NCBI RefSeq assembly: GCF_905475395.1
Contig: NC_058338.1
Coordinates: 8,012,935-8,076,934 of the forward strand
DNA: 64,000 bases
Direction of reading: 5' to 3'
DNA from: Chrysoperla carnea
Lineage: Eukaryota > Arthropoda > Insecta > Neuroptera > Chrysopidae
A program made the position numbers and the translations under genes. Of this stretch, positions 46,472 to 56,409 are shown piece by piece; the first letter of the stretch is position 1; the number at the start of each line of letters is the position of its first letter. The notes beneath the pieces are model-generated. The model worked only from the letters and a program-made list of their open reading frames with translations, was not told the origin of the DNA and did no database searches.

Positions 46472-47180
46472 GACCTCGCACATTATATGTAATCTGCATT
46501 TCGGCCAAACTTCAAATTTTGGCGAAAGATAGTTCAACTCATTCTGAATAAAAGTTTCCATGATCACAGTCATGAAAATGACAGGATTTCAAGTTATCGC
46601 TAAATTAAAATTGGAAAATGTACTCATTTATTGTAATTTAATTGCCAAAAATCATGTACGTATATATGTAGCTGAAAATATTGATCTTAACAATTCATAC
46701 TATTGATCCACTGAACATTTAACACTGCTTCTTCTTTGAATTTCGTAACATATTCTTTAAAAAAAAAACAAGAATTAAAAAACAACACCCTTACATTAAA
46801 AAAACACGTATGCATTTAGTTATACATATTTGTATATGTATTTGCCTATACACACATGGGTATATATTATGCAAATAAGTACATTTTCCAACTATATTTT
46901 AGCTATAACATGAAATTCTGTCATTTTCATAACTTGTGACCATAGGAACTTTTTTTCAGAATGACTTAAAACTATCTTGTCAATATTTTTCAAAAAGTTT
47001 GACCGAAATACTTACATTAAAAAACACACGTATGCATGTAGCTATACATATCTGTATATGTATTTGCCTATACACACATAGGTATATATAATGCTCAAAT
47101 AAGTACATTTTCCAACTTTAATTTAGCTATAACATGGAAAAAGAACTGAAATGCAGACTTCATCTAATTTGTGCGAGGTC
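46472..47180. mobile_element. Long-inverted-repeat MITE, GACCTCGCAC family, copy 2, with TTAA duplication
   Basis: The left end GACCTCGCAC and the right end GTGCGAGGTC are flanked directly by TTAA on both sides (46468-46471 and 47181-47184), indicating a piggyBac-type insertion. The internal sequence is shared with 6650-7210. A block containing AAAACACACGTATGCATG to TCCAACTTTAATTTAGC occurs twice (about 46800-46915 and 47015-47135), so this copy has an internal duplication and is longer (709 bp). It has no transposase. Confidence 0.75.
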
Positions 47181-47747
47181 TTAAAAACTTGACATTCTGT
47201 TGTTACACTTTTGTCTTAGCCAGAATTAATGAGGAAATAATTCCATTCAATTTTATCGAAGTTTATTTCAATTGTTTTTCCTATCTTGTGCACATTCAGT
47301 CAGTTTGAAATATTATAGTTTATAGAAAAATTTGTGTTTCTTTTCAAAGGAAAGAAAATAAAGAAAACTTGTATTACTAATTTATATACATTTTTATATT
47401 TTTATAAACATTATTGTACAAATTATTTTGTGATTTTCTTATCGTATTAATTATATTCAGGAGTTTTTCATGTGGCTAATACTAGATATTTTTGTCAAAT
47501 TATTATATTATAGTCTTTGAGAATACAATACACTAAAGGATATCAAAGCAAGGATTTTTTTTAGCTATTTAGGTTTATTATGCACTACTGATTGTATTTC
47601 AAAGGCTTAAAACCATTAGGCACTTTTTATATTTCTACATAATTTTTGACAAAGATATGCCTTTCTTCTTCAAGTTTAATTTGACAAAAATATTATGTCA
47701 GAATATAACCATTATTTTATATATTCCTTTGTATATTCATCCTGATA

Positions 47748-48655
47748 CAGTTGCATAGCTCGCCTTTGAGGGGCCCTGTATCAAAATTAGTTGGGGGGCC
47801 TTAATAAAGGTCACAGATTTCTCACATCGATATCTGAAGTGATTTCAGTTTTTCAGTTCAGCCTCTATAGACAAGAGTTCAGCCTCAGTTCCTTCAAGTT
47901 CAGCCTCTATAGACAAGAGTGACCAGTTTGATAGCTTTGACAATAGTGATAGCTGTTCCTGTCCCATCAAAGTCTTAAGGTAATTTTTTATCAGTTTTAA
48001 TTTTGAAAAACTTCTTTCAGCTGTTGTGGTTGTATCTAGAAAGGTCAAAAATAGAAAGTATGCTGTTATAACCTCCGGAAAACTGGATGCCAGGCTATTG
48101 AATTTTAACAGCAATAATTCCATGAATTTTTTGTACTTTGCGCATGTTTTCAAAGCAATTAATCGCTCATTAAGATTAACTGAGATGTCTTTACTGTATT
48201 TAGTTGACAGTTTTCCGGAAGCCTTTTTTATCTCTTCGTTTGAAGAAGATAAGAGTTTCTCCAGTTGTAATACTTCGACCATATAACTCAGGTCACAAAG
48301 GTTCTGAAATCTTTGTTTAGTTTGAGAAATGAATATATCTAAACAGCAATAGTATTCATTGATAGTTGACAGTTTTCCGTAATCGTTTTTTATCTCTTCG
48401 TTTGAGGAAGATGGGAGTTTCTTCGGTGTTAATACTTCGAACATATAACTCAGGTCACAAAGATTCTGAAATCTTTGTTTAGTTTGAGAAATTAATATAT
48501 CTAAACAGCAATAGTATACATTGACCTTGAAATATAATTCCGGGTCTGAAATTCTCTCATCTTGTGATAACTCTTACTTACAAACGTTAGAGGCCTCTGT
48601 AGTCTGGGGGCCCCGTATTATTGATACGGCTGATACTGCGGTAGCTACGCTCCTG
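47748..48655 (-). mobile_element. Internally deleted hAT transposon with 8-bp target duplication
   Basis: The exact 8-bp duplication TCCTGATA lies at 47740-47747 and 48656-48663. The tips are CAGTTGCATAGCTC and, inverted, CAGGAGCGTAGCTACCG. On the minus strand a frame (48444-47845) encodes the C-terminal hAT dimerisation region, with TTTTAERSFSKLKLIKNYLK then QEQLSLLSKLSNWSLLSIE. Most of the transposase, including the catalytic core, is absent. The frame contains a tandem duplication of about 165-170 bp: SSSNEEIK..GKLST and QNLCDLSYM occur twice in protein or flanking DNA (about 48195-48360 and 48361-48530). A shorter repeat, TTCAGCCTCTATAGACAAGA, occurs twice near 47858 and 47910. Non-autonomous fossil. 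Confidence 0.85.
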
Positions 48656-48663
48656 TCCTGATA

Positions 48664-49045
48664 TAAGAAATTATTATTCTAAATTATTTTCTATTTTTAG
48701 TTTTATGTTATTTACAATAATTCTATAATTTTGAAAATAATCTCAGCTCCTTAAATCTTAAAATTAGTTATTAGTTTTTTAGAGCCGTTCTTAATATAAC
48801 ACTTACAGTAAATGTAAGGAATATTTTTTTTCTATATATATATCATTATTTTGTCAACTAAATTTATAAATATCTTATAAAATTATTTTGAATAATTGTT
48901 AAAAATAATTATTAATTTGTAATAAATAGTTTTTTTTGTTTTCACATGTATGTTAGAAGATTTTTCACAATTTTAAATATTAGATCACATAATTAATGAT
49001 ATTTGAATAGTTTGTTATTGGTAAATTAAAATATAAAATAATAAG
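48664..49045. other. AT-rich 3' flank of the Dpr gene
   Basis: Very AT-rich; probably the Dpr 3' UTR, since it directly follows that gene's stop codon on the minus strand. No other feature is seen. Confidence 0.4.
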
Positions 49046-52000
49046 TCACCTAGAAATAAGAAATGCAATAAAAAACAATAACAATAATACATTAAAATGA
49101 TTATGATGTCTACTAGCACGGCTGGTATTCGAACTGCTGCTACTCGTACTTGAACTACTGTTACCATGTTGCATTGCAGCCGGATGTTCGCCATTTAATA
49201 CATGAACTAAAACACTAGATGAGTCACTGCTTGATGGTGAACAAGTATAGTTACCGCTGTCACTAGGTAAAGCACGTGATATTAGTAATCTACTTGTACG
49301 AGTTTGTTTTTCTGTAACAACACTAATACCACCACGTTGAGAATAATTTATAACATTGCCACCACGATACCAATAGATGAAACTTGGTGGATCCGGTGTT
49401 TGTAGCACGATACATGTTAAATTTATATCACTGCCACTTTTTATGTATAATTCTGGATTACCTAGAATTTTCGCTTTTGATACTGAAACAAATAATAATA
49501 CTTAATTAGAAATCATTTAAGTTATAATAATAATAATTAAACATAAGAGGAATGCCGCAAGTGGTCTCCTAGCACCTAGATCAAGGGATTCTCTGTACCC
49601 TTCTTGAGAACTACCTGCTACCCGGAGACGAGACATCTCGTCTTCGAGTAAGAGATGCTATTAAAATCAGATAAAGTTTTTTGATTCTGTCGAGGCAAGA
49701 CGCCACGAAAATCCAAGTTTCGGACCCGAAAATTCTGAATCTAACGCCCCACAGATTTCTGTAGCTACAAATAACATGTATAGAGATCCTCATGTTATGA
49801 AGGTGATAGTTCAATCGACAGTGTCCTGCCAAGACTCTCACCAGCCTTCTCAACTGTGCTCTAGTAAGTTTCAGACGAGCACGGTCAAATGATCTAGCTG
49901 TGGTTACACACAGTTTGGCCTGTCGCGTGCCCCGCGCAAAGTCCCAGAAATCAAAAGGGCTTGTCGTAGCCATTCTTTGATTCGGTAAATTACAGAGCAT
50001 CTTTCTATGGGAATGAGAAGCTCAGGTGAAAGGGGTGTTTGAGACACCCACAACGAGTTATCTGTTTCATTCTCTTTAACGCCAGAGTGGCTCGGTAGCC
50101 AGATCAGTCTGATTGTGTTGTTCAGTGCCAAGCGATTCAGCACTTCGAAGCGCACATTGTATTTATATTTGGTTTACATTTAGACGCTACTCCTGAAGGG
50201 GAAATTATTGGACTGACTCAGGGGTGGCGATGTATCAATGTGTCATTTAGGTGGTACGATGGTAGATGGTACGCCATCCCATTAGTTTTTCTATGACTTA
50301 TTAATTCCCGCTTAAGAGTTAGGATAGAAACGTATCCTTAAAATTTACATAGATCTAGCTTTTAAGGTATATTGTAGCAGAAATAAATTTTTTTACAAGA
50401 GTTTTATACAAAATTTTGAAGATTTGTAGATTTTTAGATAGGTAATAAATGTATTCTCCGATGGAAAAAAACTTCGTATGTTTAGATTTCCTAAAAATAA
50501 ACGACTGGATTATAAGGTTAAGAGATTTGTTTTCTAATATTTCATATGAAAACTTATTATATTAGACAGAAAATTACAGAATAGAAAGAAAAGGTATAAT
50601 GAAAAATCTTATAGATTGAGAAAAGCCTCTTTCATATGATACACCTTTAAATTTCGCTCCGTAGGTATAGTTTTGATAAAGTTTCATATTACGTTCTATT
50701 ATAAATACTTCATTTCCATAATGCCTTAAAAATTGATTCATTTTAACAATATTTATTATCCGTAAACGATAATTCTTACCTAAAGTATGTTTAAACTTGA
50801 GAGAAATATTTTGAATAACAACGAAGAAGTATTTAGAGAACAGAATATAGAAAGTTTACCCATATTTTAAAATGTTTAAAGAATTTTCTCTATTAACATA
50901 ATCTAATGATATAAATAATACCATAATTAACTATTCAGAAAATGATTTTGAAATGATATATTTTTGATTACATGTAGTTAGATATGGTACACATGATGGA
51001 AATTGCCTTCCTCGAAAAATGTCGTAAGAAACAAAATACTTGTGTGTCGTCATCCCTATTTGACTCGCTCTCAGGATGGGTGTTTCAGTATGTGGAGTAG
51101 AGAGAGAGTATATAAGACAATTATTCACAAATTCATAGGGTGTAGGAAAATTTCCAGTTCGTTAGAGACATATATTATTAGTTTTTAGGGTGAGTGATGA
51201 TATTTTACAGAGAAAATATTCACCTTTTAAGAAAGGCAATAGAACGGTAAATGGTTAATATCAGAGTACAGATTGATTGATTTATGTTCATTTTCTTAGA
51301 AACTTATACTAAATCTATTTTGATTGGTAAAAACCCTTAAAAATAGCTTGTAGAACCATACAAACCATAGAAAACACAAAAATTTCCAAAATTTGTTTAC
51401 ATATTTCAGGCCAAAAAAGCCACCAGGCCAAAATTTGTAGTAATTTTGGTATAAACTTAAAACTTTTTTAAGTAATTTTTTTTGCCTGAATCGATTATCT
51501 ATGTCCTGACTACACTCTTCTATCTTACTATTTTTTGGGTAAACGCAGTGAAACTGTAAGAAACACCAACAACGCCAGGTGGTAAAAAGTAAAACTAAAT
51601 TGAAATGACTAGTCTAGGCAAGTACTTAAAGTTATCGATCCAAGTCATTTGCCAAGTTGTTTGATTGAAAGGCTGTATATCCTCTAGGCCGCTAATTAAA
51701 CGGCTCCGTTTAGTAAAAAGATTGAGCTGTTAATTGAACGGCTAATTAAGGTAGTTGGCTGCGACACATGTAAGAGAAGAGACACTACTTGATTCTCAAA
51801 GAGACTTAAATGCTTGTTGAATGGGTAAACCAAAGAGTATACTTTAGAGAAGAAGGCTTCTATTCCTGACAATGTTAAAAAAGAGTATACGACATTCGAC
51901 GCCTCCTAAAGACCTCTGGGCTATGCGCTCAGTACTTCAGTGTACGTTTCCACTGCACTGTGCTCTGTGTAATAATATCGTAATAACATGTATTATTGAT

Positions 52001-52530
52001 TCTGTTGTAAATAAGGTAGTATTTACAGGGCACAAATTACTGGATGACATTCGCGCCTGGATAAGTGACCTTCTCTTTTATCTTATATTCTTTGGGGCAT
52101 ACGATGCGTTTTGGAGAAAATAAACGATTAGAAGTGCCAACGGGAAGAGAAGTCGTGGTCAATAACGAATACGATTGAATGCGATGTTTCGAAAAAGACT
52201 GTCTACTTGAAAGAATTAAGTTAGAATTAAGTTACTCTTTTCATTTAAAATTCTGAGATGTGTAAATTGTTATGTTTATATGTATCACTGTGTATAAATA
52301 ATTTGATTGATATACTCACCAACAACATTAAGCCGAAAAGCTTGACTGATTTTAGGCTCGGTGCTGACTTGACATTCATACGTTCCTGTGTCACGTGTTT
52401 GTGGTGAACTCACTTTTAATGTCCATTCATCTGTACCGTCTGAATGTAATGATTGAAATCGTTGATCATTTGTATATGTCAAAATACCAACTGTTAATAT
52501 ATGTAGATCTCGTTTTCGTATCCATGATAC
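49046..52530 (-). CDS. Dpr-family immunoglobulin cell-surface protein, 3' part
   Basis: Two exons are visible on the minus strand, 52530-52320 and 49482-49046, joined in frame (GT..AG). The first encodes the second half of Ig domain 1: VSWIRKRDLHILTVGILTYT, NDQRFQSLHSDGTDEWTLKV and DTGTYECQVSTEPKISQAF, with the core Trp and distal Cys. The second encodes Ig domain 2 (INLTC, PPSFIYWYRGG, SRALPSDSGNYTCSPSSSDS). After this come the family-typical NGEHPAAMQHGNSS, a Ser-rich stalk and a hydrophobic end FNVLLLLFFIAFLIS that suits a GPI signal or membrane anchor. Dpr proteins pair with DIP receptors in synaptic partner matching. The signal peptide and the first half of Ig1 are not found in the window and should lie beyond 64000. 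The paralogue cannot be decided. Confidence 0.9.
49555..50165 (-). mobile_element. Decayed Jockey/I-type LINE fragment in the Dpr intron
   Basis: On the minus strand, 50155-49904 reads FEVLNRLALNNTIRLIWLPSHSGVKENE, in which WLPSHSGVKENE is the RNase H motif of non-LTR elements. A different frame continues with WDFARGTRQAKLC and then LTRAQLRRLVRVLAGHCRLN, YHLHNMRIS, the usual sequence before the terminal zinc-binding motif. Frame changes and missing blocks show that it is dead. It is in the same orientation as the Dpr gene. Confidence 0.75.
50166..52284. other. Dpr intron, remaining sequence
   Basis: Mostly AT-rich intronic DNA. Near 51660-51750 an inexact repeat around GGCTAATTAA and CGGCT is present. 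Short open frames on both strands (50931-51188, 51872-52123) have no recognisable domains and are probably chance. Confidence 0.4.
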
Positions 52531-52771
52531 CTGCACAAATGAGAAAAACAATTTAATTTTAATTATGTCTTACTTTAATACGTTTATCATTCGATTATAA
52601 TGCTTTGATTTAAGAAGATATGCAAAGATTGAATAATACTAGAGATTTCAATAAAACTTTATAAATACATTTTTTAATTAACAAAGTTTCCAAAAATCAC
52701 AAAAAATTTCTAGGTCATCGGGCTTTTTATTATTATTTTATCGTTCAAAGTTGGATGAAAAATTAATGAAT

Positions 52772-54235
52772 TATATTGAAAAGTATGACCTAAATTTAGT
52801 ACGATTACATACTTGGTTTATCAAAATTGGATAAAATTTGGATGTGATAGAGCAAAATAAAATTTTTTGGATTCTGATGACGTCATAAAGTTCAAAAATT
52901 CGATTTTTGTGATAACACCGGCAAATTTAATCCGACCTTATTGGAATTTTTTTTGAAACCCACTAATTTTGGGTCATTCTTTTCAGCTGTGATGTCAGTT
53001 TTTCCCTAGCTATCATTTATGTGCTTGATTCCGGGACCAGGACTCCACATTCATGAAACCTATTAGAGCTAGGTTAATTTTGATCACAAATTTGAAAAAT
53101 ATGACCTAATTTTAGTAGGATTACATACTTGATTTATCAAAATTGGATAAAATTTGGATGTGATAGAGCAAAATTAAATTTTTTGGATTCTGATGACGTC
53201 ATAAAGTTCAAAAATTCGATTTTTTGATAACAACGGCAAATTTGATCCGATCTTATTGGAATTTTTTTTGAAACCCACTAATTTTGGGTCATCTTTTTCA
53301 GTTGTGATGTCAGTTTTTCCCTAGCTATTATTTATGTGCATGATTGCGGGACTAGGACCACACATTCTTGAAAACTATTAGAGCTAGGTTAATTTTGATC
53401 ACAAATTTGAAAAATATGACTCAAATTTAGTAGGTTTACATACTTGGTTTATCAAAATTGGATAAAATTTGGATATGATAGAGCAAAATTAAAATTTTTC
53501 GATTCTGATGACGTCATAAAGTTCAAAAATTCGATTTTTTTGATAACACCGGCAAATTTGATCCGATCTTATTGGAATTTTTTTTGAAACCCACTAATTT
53601 TGGGTCATTCTTTTCAGCTGTGATGTAAGTTTTTCCCTAGCTATCATTTATGTGCTTGATTCCGCGACCAGGACTCCACATTCTTGAAACCTATTAGAGC
53701 TAGGTTAATTTTGATCACAAATTTGAAAAATATGACCCAAATTTAGTAGGATTACATACTTGGTTTTTCAAAATTGGATAAAATTTGGATGTGATAGAGC
53801 AAAATTAAATTTTTTGGATTCTGATGACGTCATAAAGTTCAAAAATTCGATTTTTGTGATAACACCGGCAAATTTGATCCGATCTTATTGGAATTTTTTT
53901 TGAAACCCACTAATTTTGGGTCATTCTTTTCAGCTGTGATGTCAGTTTTTCCCTAGCTATAATTTATGTGCTTGATTCCGGGACCAGGACTCCACATTCT
54001 TGAAAACTATTATAGCTAGGTTAATTTTGATCACAAATTTGAAAAATATGACCCAAATTTAGTAGGATTACATACTTCGTTTATCAAAATTGGATAAAAT
54101 TTGGATGTGATAGAGCAAAATTAAATTTTTTGGATTCTGATGACGTCATAAAGTTAAAAAATTAGATTTTTTTTGATAACACAGCCAAATTTTATCCGAT
54201 CTTATTGGAATTTTATTTTAAATGTGATGTTAAAC
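52772..54235. repeat. 316-bp tandem satellite array, about 4.6 units
   Basis: TTACATACTT recurs at 52805, 53121, 53436, 53752 and 54068, a 315-316-bp period. Each unit contains GATAGAGCAAAAT, the CRE-type octamer TGACGTCA, ATCCGATCTTATTGGAATT, GAAACCCACTAATTTTGGG, TCAGCTGTGATGT and GAGCTAGGTTAATTTTGATC. Units differ by a few percent by eye. The array lies just upstream (5' on the minus strand) of the visible Dpr exon, within the probable intron. An inverted partial copy sits in P450 intron 1 (16500-16940). Confidence 0.92.
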
Positions 54236-54959
54236 TTATAACACCCCCTTTTTTAGTTCGGGGGTTAAAAAGACTATTCAATAATCAAATAACTTTTAAT
54301 ATAGGACGATCGATTAGTTTTTGTGTAAAATAATATTTAATTCTCATGTTATTCTACATACAAAATAATGATTGTTATTAAAATATAATGCGTAAAATAA
54401 ATTATGTTATAATATTTCAATGTATGTTACCAAAATTTATGAACATTTTGTTTATTTTATTCAAGACACGTATTCCAATTTATTCCTAAATAGTTTGTTA
54501 CCTCTTGTTAACCGGGCATTTATGATAGATTTTGGCATGTGCGTAAACAAACACAACGTGATTTAAAACCAAGCTGTTTATATTGTTTTATTTAAATTTT
54601 TATACTTTCCGCATATCATATAATGTAGAGGGTGTTTTGTAATGACCGCATTGCTTAGCAGGCAAGTTCTTGGAAGTTTTTTTGATTCAGTGTATTATTA
54701 ACTATACAATTTTTCGCTAATTTGATCATATTCGGTGAGTATCAGAAGAGATACGGCTGCTCAACAACGTGAAAAGTGTGATAGCTGAACTTTACGCAAA
54801 CTCCACAACTACTGTGCACAGTAAAGATGAGAGAACCATCGCGTGAATAAATAGCCTTAAGGTTCCAATCACCGAAATGTGTCTCACTACATGTAAATTA
54901 TAGACGGTGACTGAAAGTCTTTCCCACAGAGTTTACCATTCAAGGAGAAATAGGTCTGA
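54236..54959. other. Probable Dpr intron, little recognised
   Basis: Begins with a fragment of repeat family B (TTTTTTAGTTCGGGGG at about 54250). The rest is AT-rich, becoming GC-richer after 54720 toward the LINE remnant. That GC-richer part may be decayed LINE sequence. Confidence 0.4.
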
Positions 54960-55475
54960 AAAGAAGAAGAGTACCAACACCTGAGCGTATCCCCGGGCTT
55001 CTATGTCGTTCAAACCCCCTTTGATGTCATTCGGATCATCAAAGGGGGCGTTAAAAAGGAACTCGAGTCTCTTCTCGACCCCGGACAAAAACTGGAAGAC
55101 ACCAATATGTTCATTCTTTCTCGGTTAGACTTTATACTGCAAGGCGGCAAAGTCGCCAAAGGACATCTATGATGAACTCAACGCAGCGTGGCTGTTTCGA
55201 GCTCTTATATATACCATCGTGTCAGGGAGGTGCTAATCTTTTACCTTTGGCCGATTCCGCGGATGTAAGCACTGTGGTTAACGCATTTAGACTTATGACC
55301 TGCAAGAACATCATTGTCAAGAAAACGGCGTGGTCGTGTTTAAAGCGTGCAATGAGAGAACCTATCCATGGTAATTTAACAGAATATTTGTCTGGCCACC
55401 TAATATACCTTAAGGTGCTCCCTTTTGGTGACCACAATGTAAAAAGCAAATTGCATGCATAAAAATGTATTCCTT
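54960..55475 (+). mobile_element. Decayed R2-like LINE fragment
   Basis: Translated pieces on the plus strand read GVKKELESLLDPGQKLEDTN then FILSRLDFILQGGKVAKG, and, in another frame, LYIPSCQGGANLLPLADSAD and VSTVVNAFRLMTC. This order (post-RT "WQKL..", "RLDF.L.G..VAK", "GG..L....D..." and "AFRLLTC") matches the region after the reverse transcriptase of R2-like elements. It is broken and 5'-truncated. The open frame at 55169-55462 is part of it, not a host gene. Confidence 0.55.
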
Positions 55476-56070
55476 TTTGAATAGAAATTGCAAACAATTA
55501 TTCATTGGTTGAGCATAAATCTTTGTAATCGATTCAAATCAAGGTAAATTTATAAGTTTTTGTTATTTTCACCTCTATATATAAAGCTAGAGGTAATATA
55601 CTATTTAATAATATTCAGTTTATGTTTTCATGAATTGCCATTGAACGTCCACGCTAGATAAATCCTCATTTTCCGGAAAAAAATTATACCCAGAATTCCC
55701 TCCCCGAACACTCCATGAAAATTTCTCTTGCAAAAACTGCCCCCATACTATCTGTATACTAATTTACATCAAAAAGGACCTTAATTGGCAAATCATCTAA
55801 GCCATTGTTCGTTTTTTAGTAAAATACTGCTTATTATTCGCCACTCCTGCGTGTCTATTTCACTTAAATGAACCTCCCTCTCTCCACTATTCTTCGTTCC
55901 TGGCATATACACGGTGCGCACACTTACCCACTGCGCACAGTTAGCCCAAATGACTTTAGCTACCAAAACCTGAAATCACTAAAATTAATCCACCGATCTT
56001 TTCTTATTCGTTATTCATTGTGGTAACTTTTTACAATCTAAAACATGTTAACAGTCGCTTGATGCTTAAA
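55476..56070. other. Spacer, nothing recognised
   Basis: AT-rich to mixed composition, no open frame of note, no inverted ends seen. Confidence 0.35.
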
Positions 56071-56409
56071 GGTGCGATTTCATAGGGACTCTTGGCGCTA
56101 GCTTCTATCGTCAAAAATGAGCACATGGTATAATTTTGATCAGAGTGCCATCTAGATCAAAAGCAGCGATATTTGATCTTCAATTGATTGAAGCTGGTAT
56201 GATTTACTTGACGCTAAAAATGTTATATTGAACTGAACACAATCGATATTATGCAGAGGATTTAAAATACTTCAGACAGACAGTCGCACAAGTCAACTTG
56301 ACACTTGACGCTACAGTATGACGCTTTTTTCTTATCTAGATGACACTCTGATCGAAATTATACCATGTGATCAAATTTGACATAAGAAGCACCACCATGA
56401 TATCGCACC
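56071..56409. mobile_element. Fold-back MITE of about 340 bp
   Basis: GGTGCGATTTCAT at the left and the inverted ATGATATCGCACC at the right begin long imperfect arms. Inward, CACATGGTATAATTTTGATC and AGAGTGCCATCTAGAT (from 56123) face near-perfect complements at about 56333-56371. TTAA overlaps the left flank (56066-56069), but the right flank is ATAAG, so the target site is uncertain. Non-coding. Confidence 0.65.

Noticed and set aside
47845-48444. 199-aa frame as a host gene
   Set aside because: It is a hAT dimerisation domain within an element bounded by inverted tips and exact 8-bp duplications.
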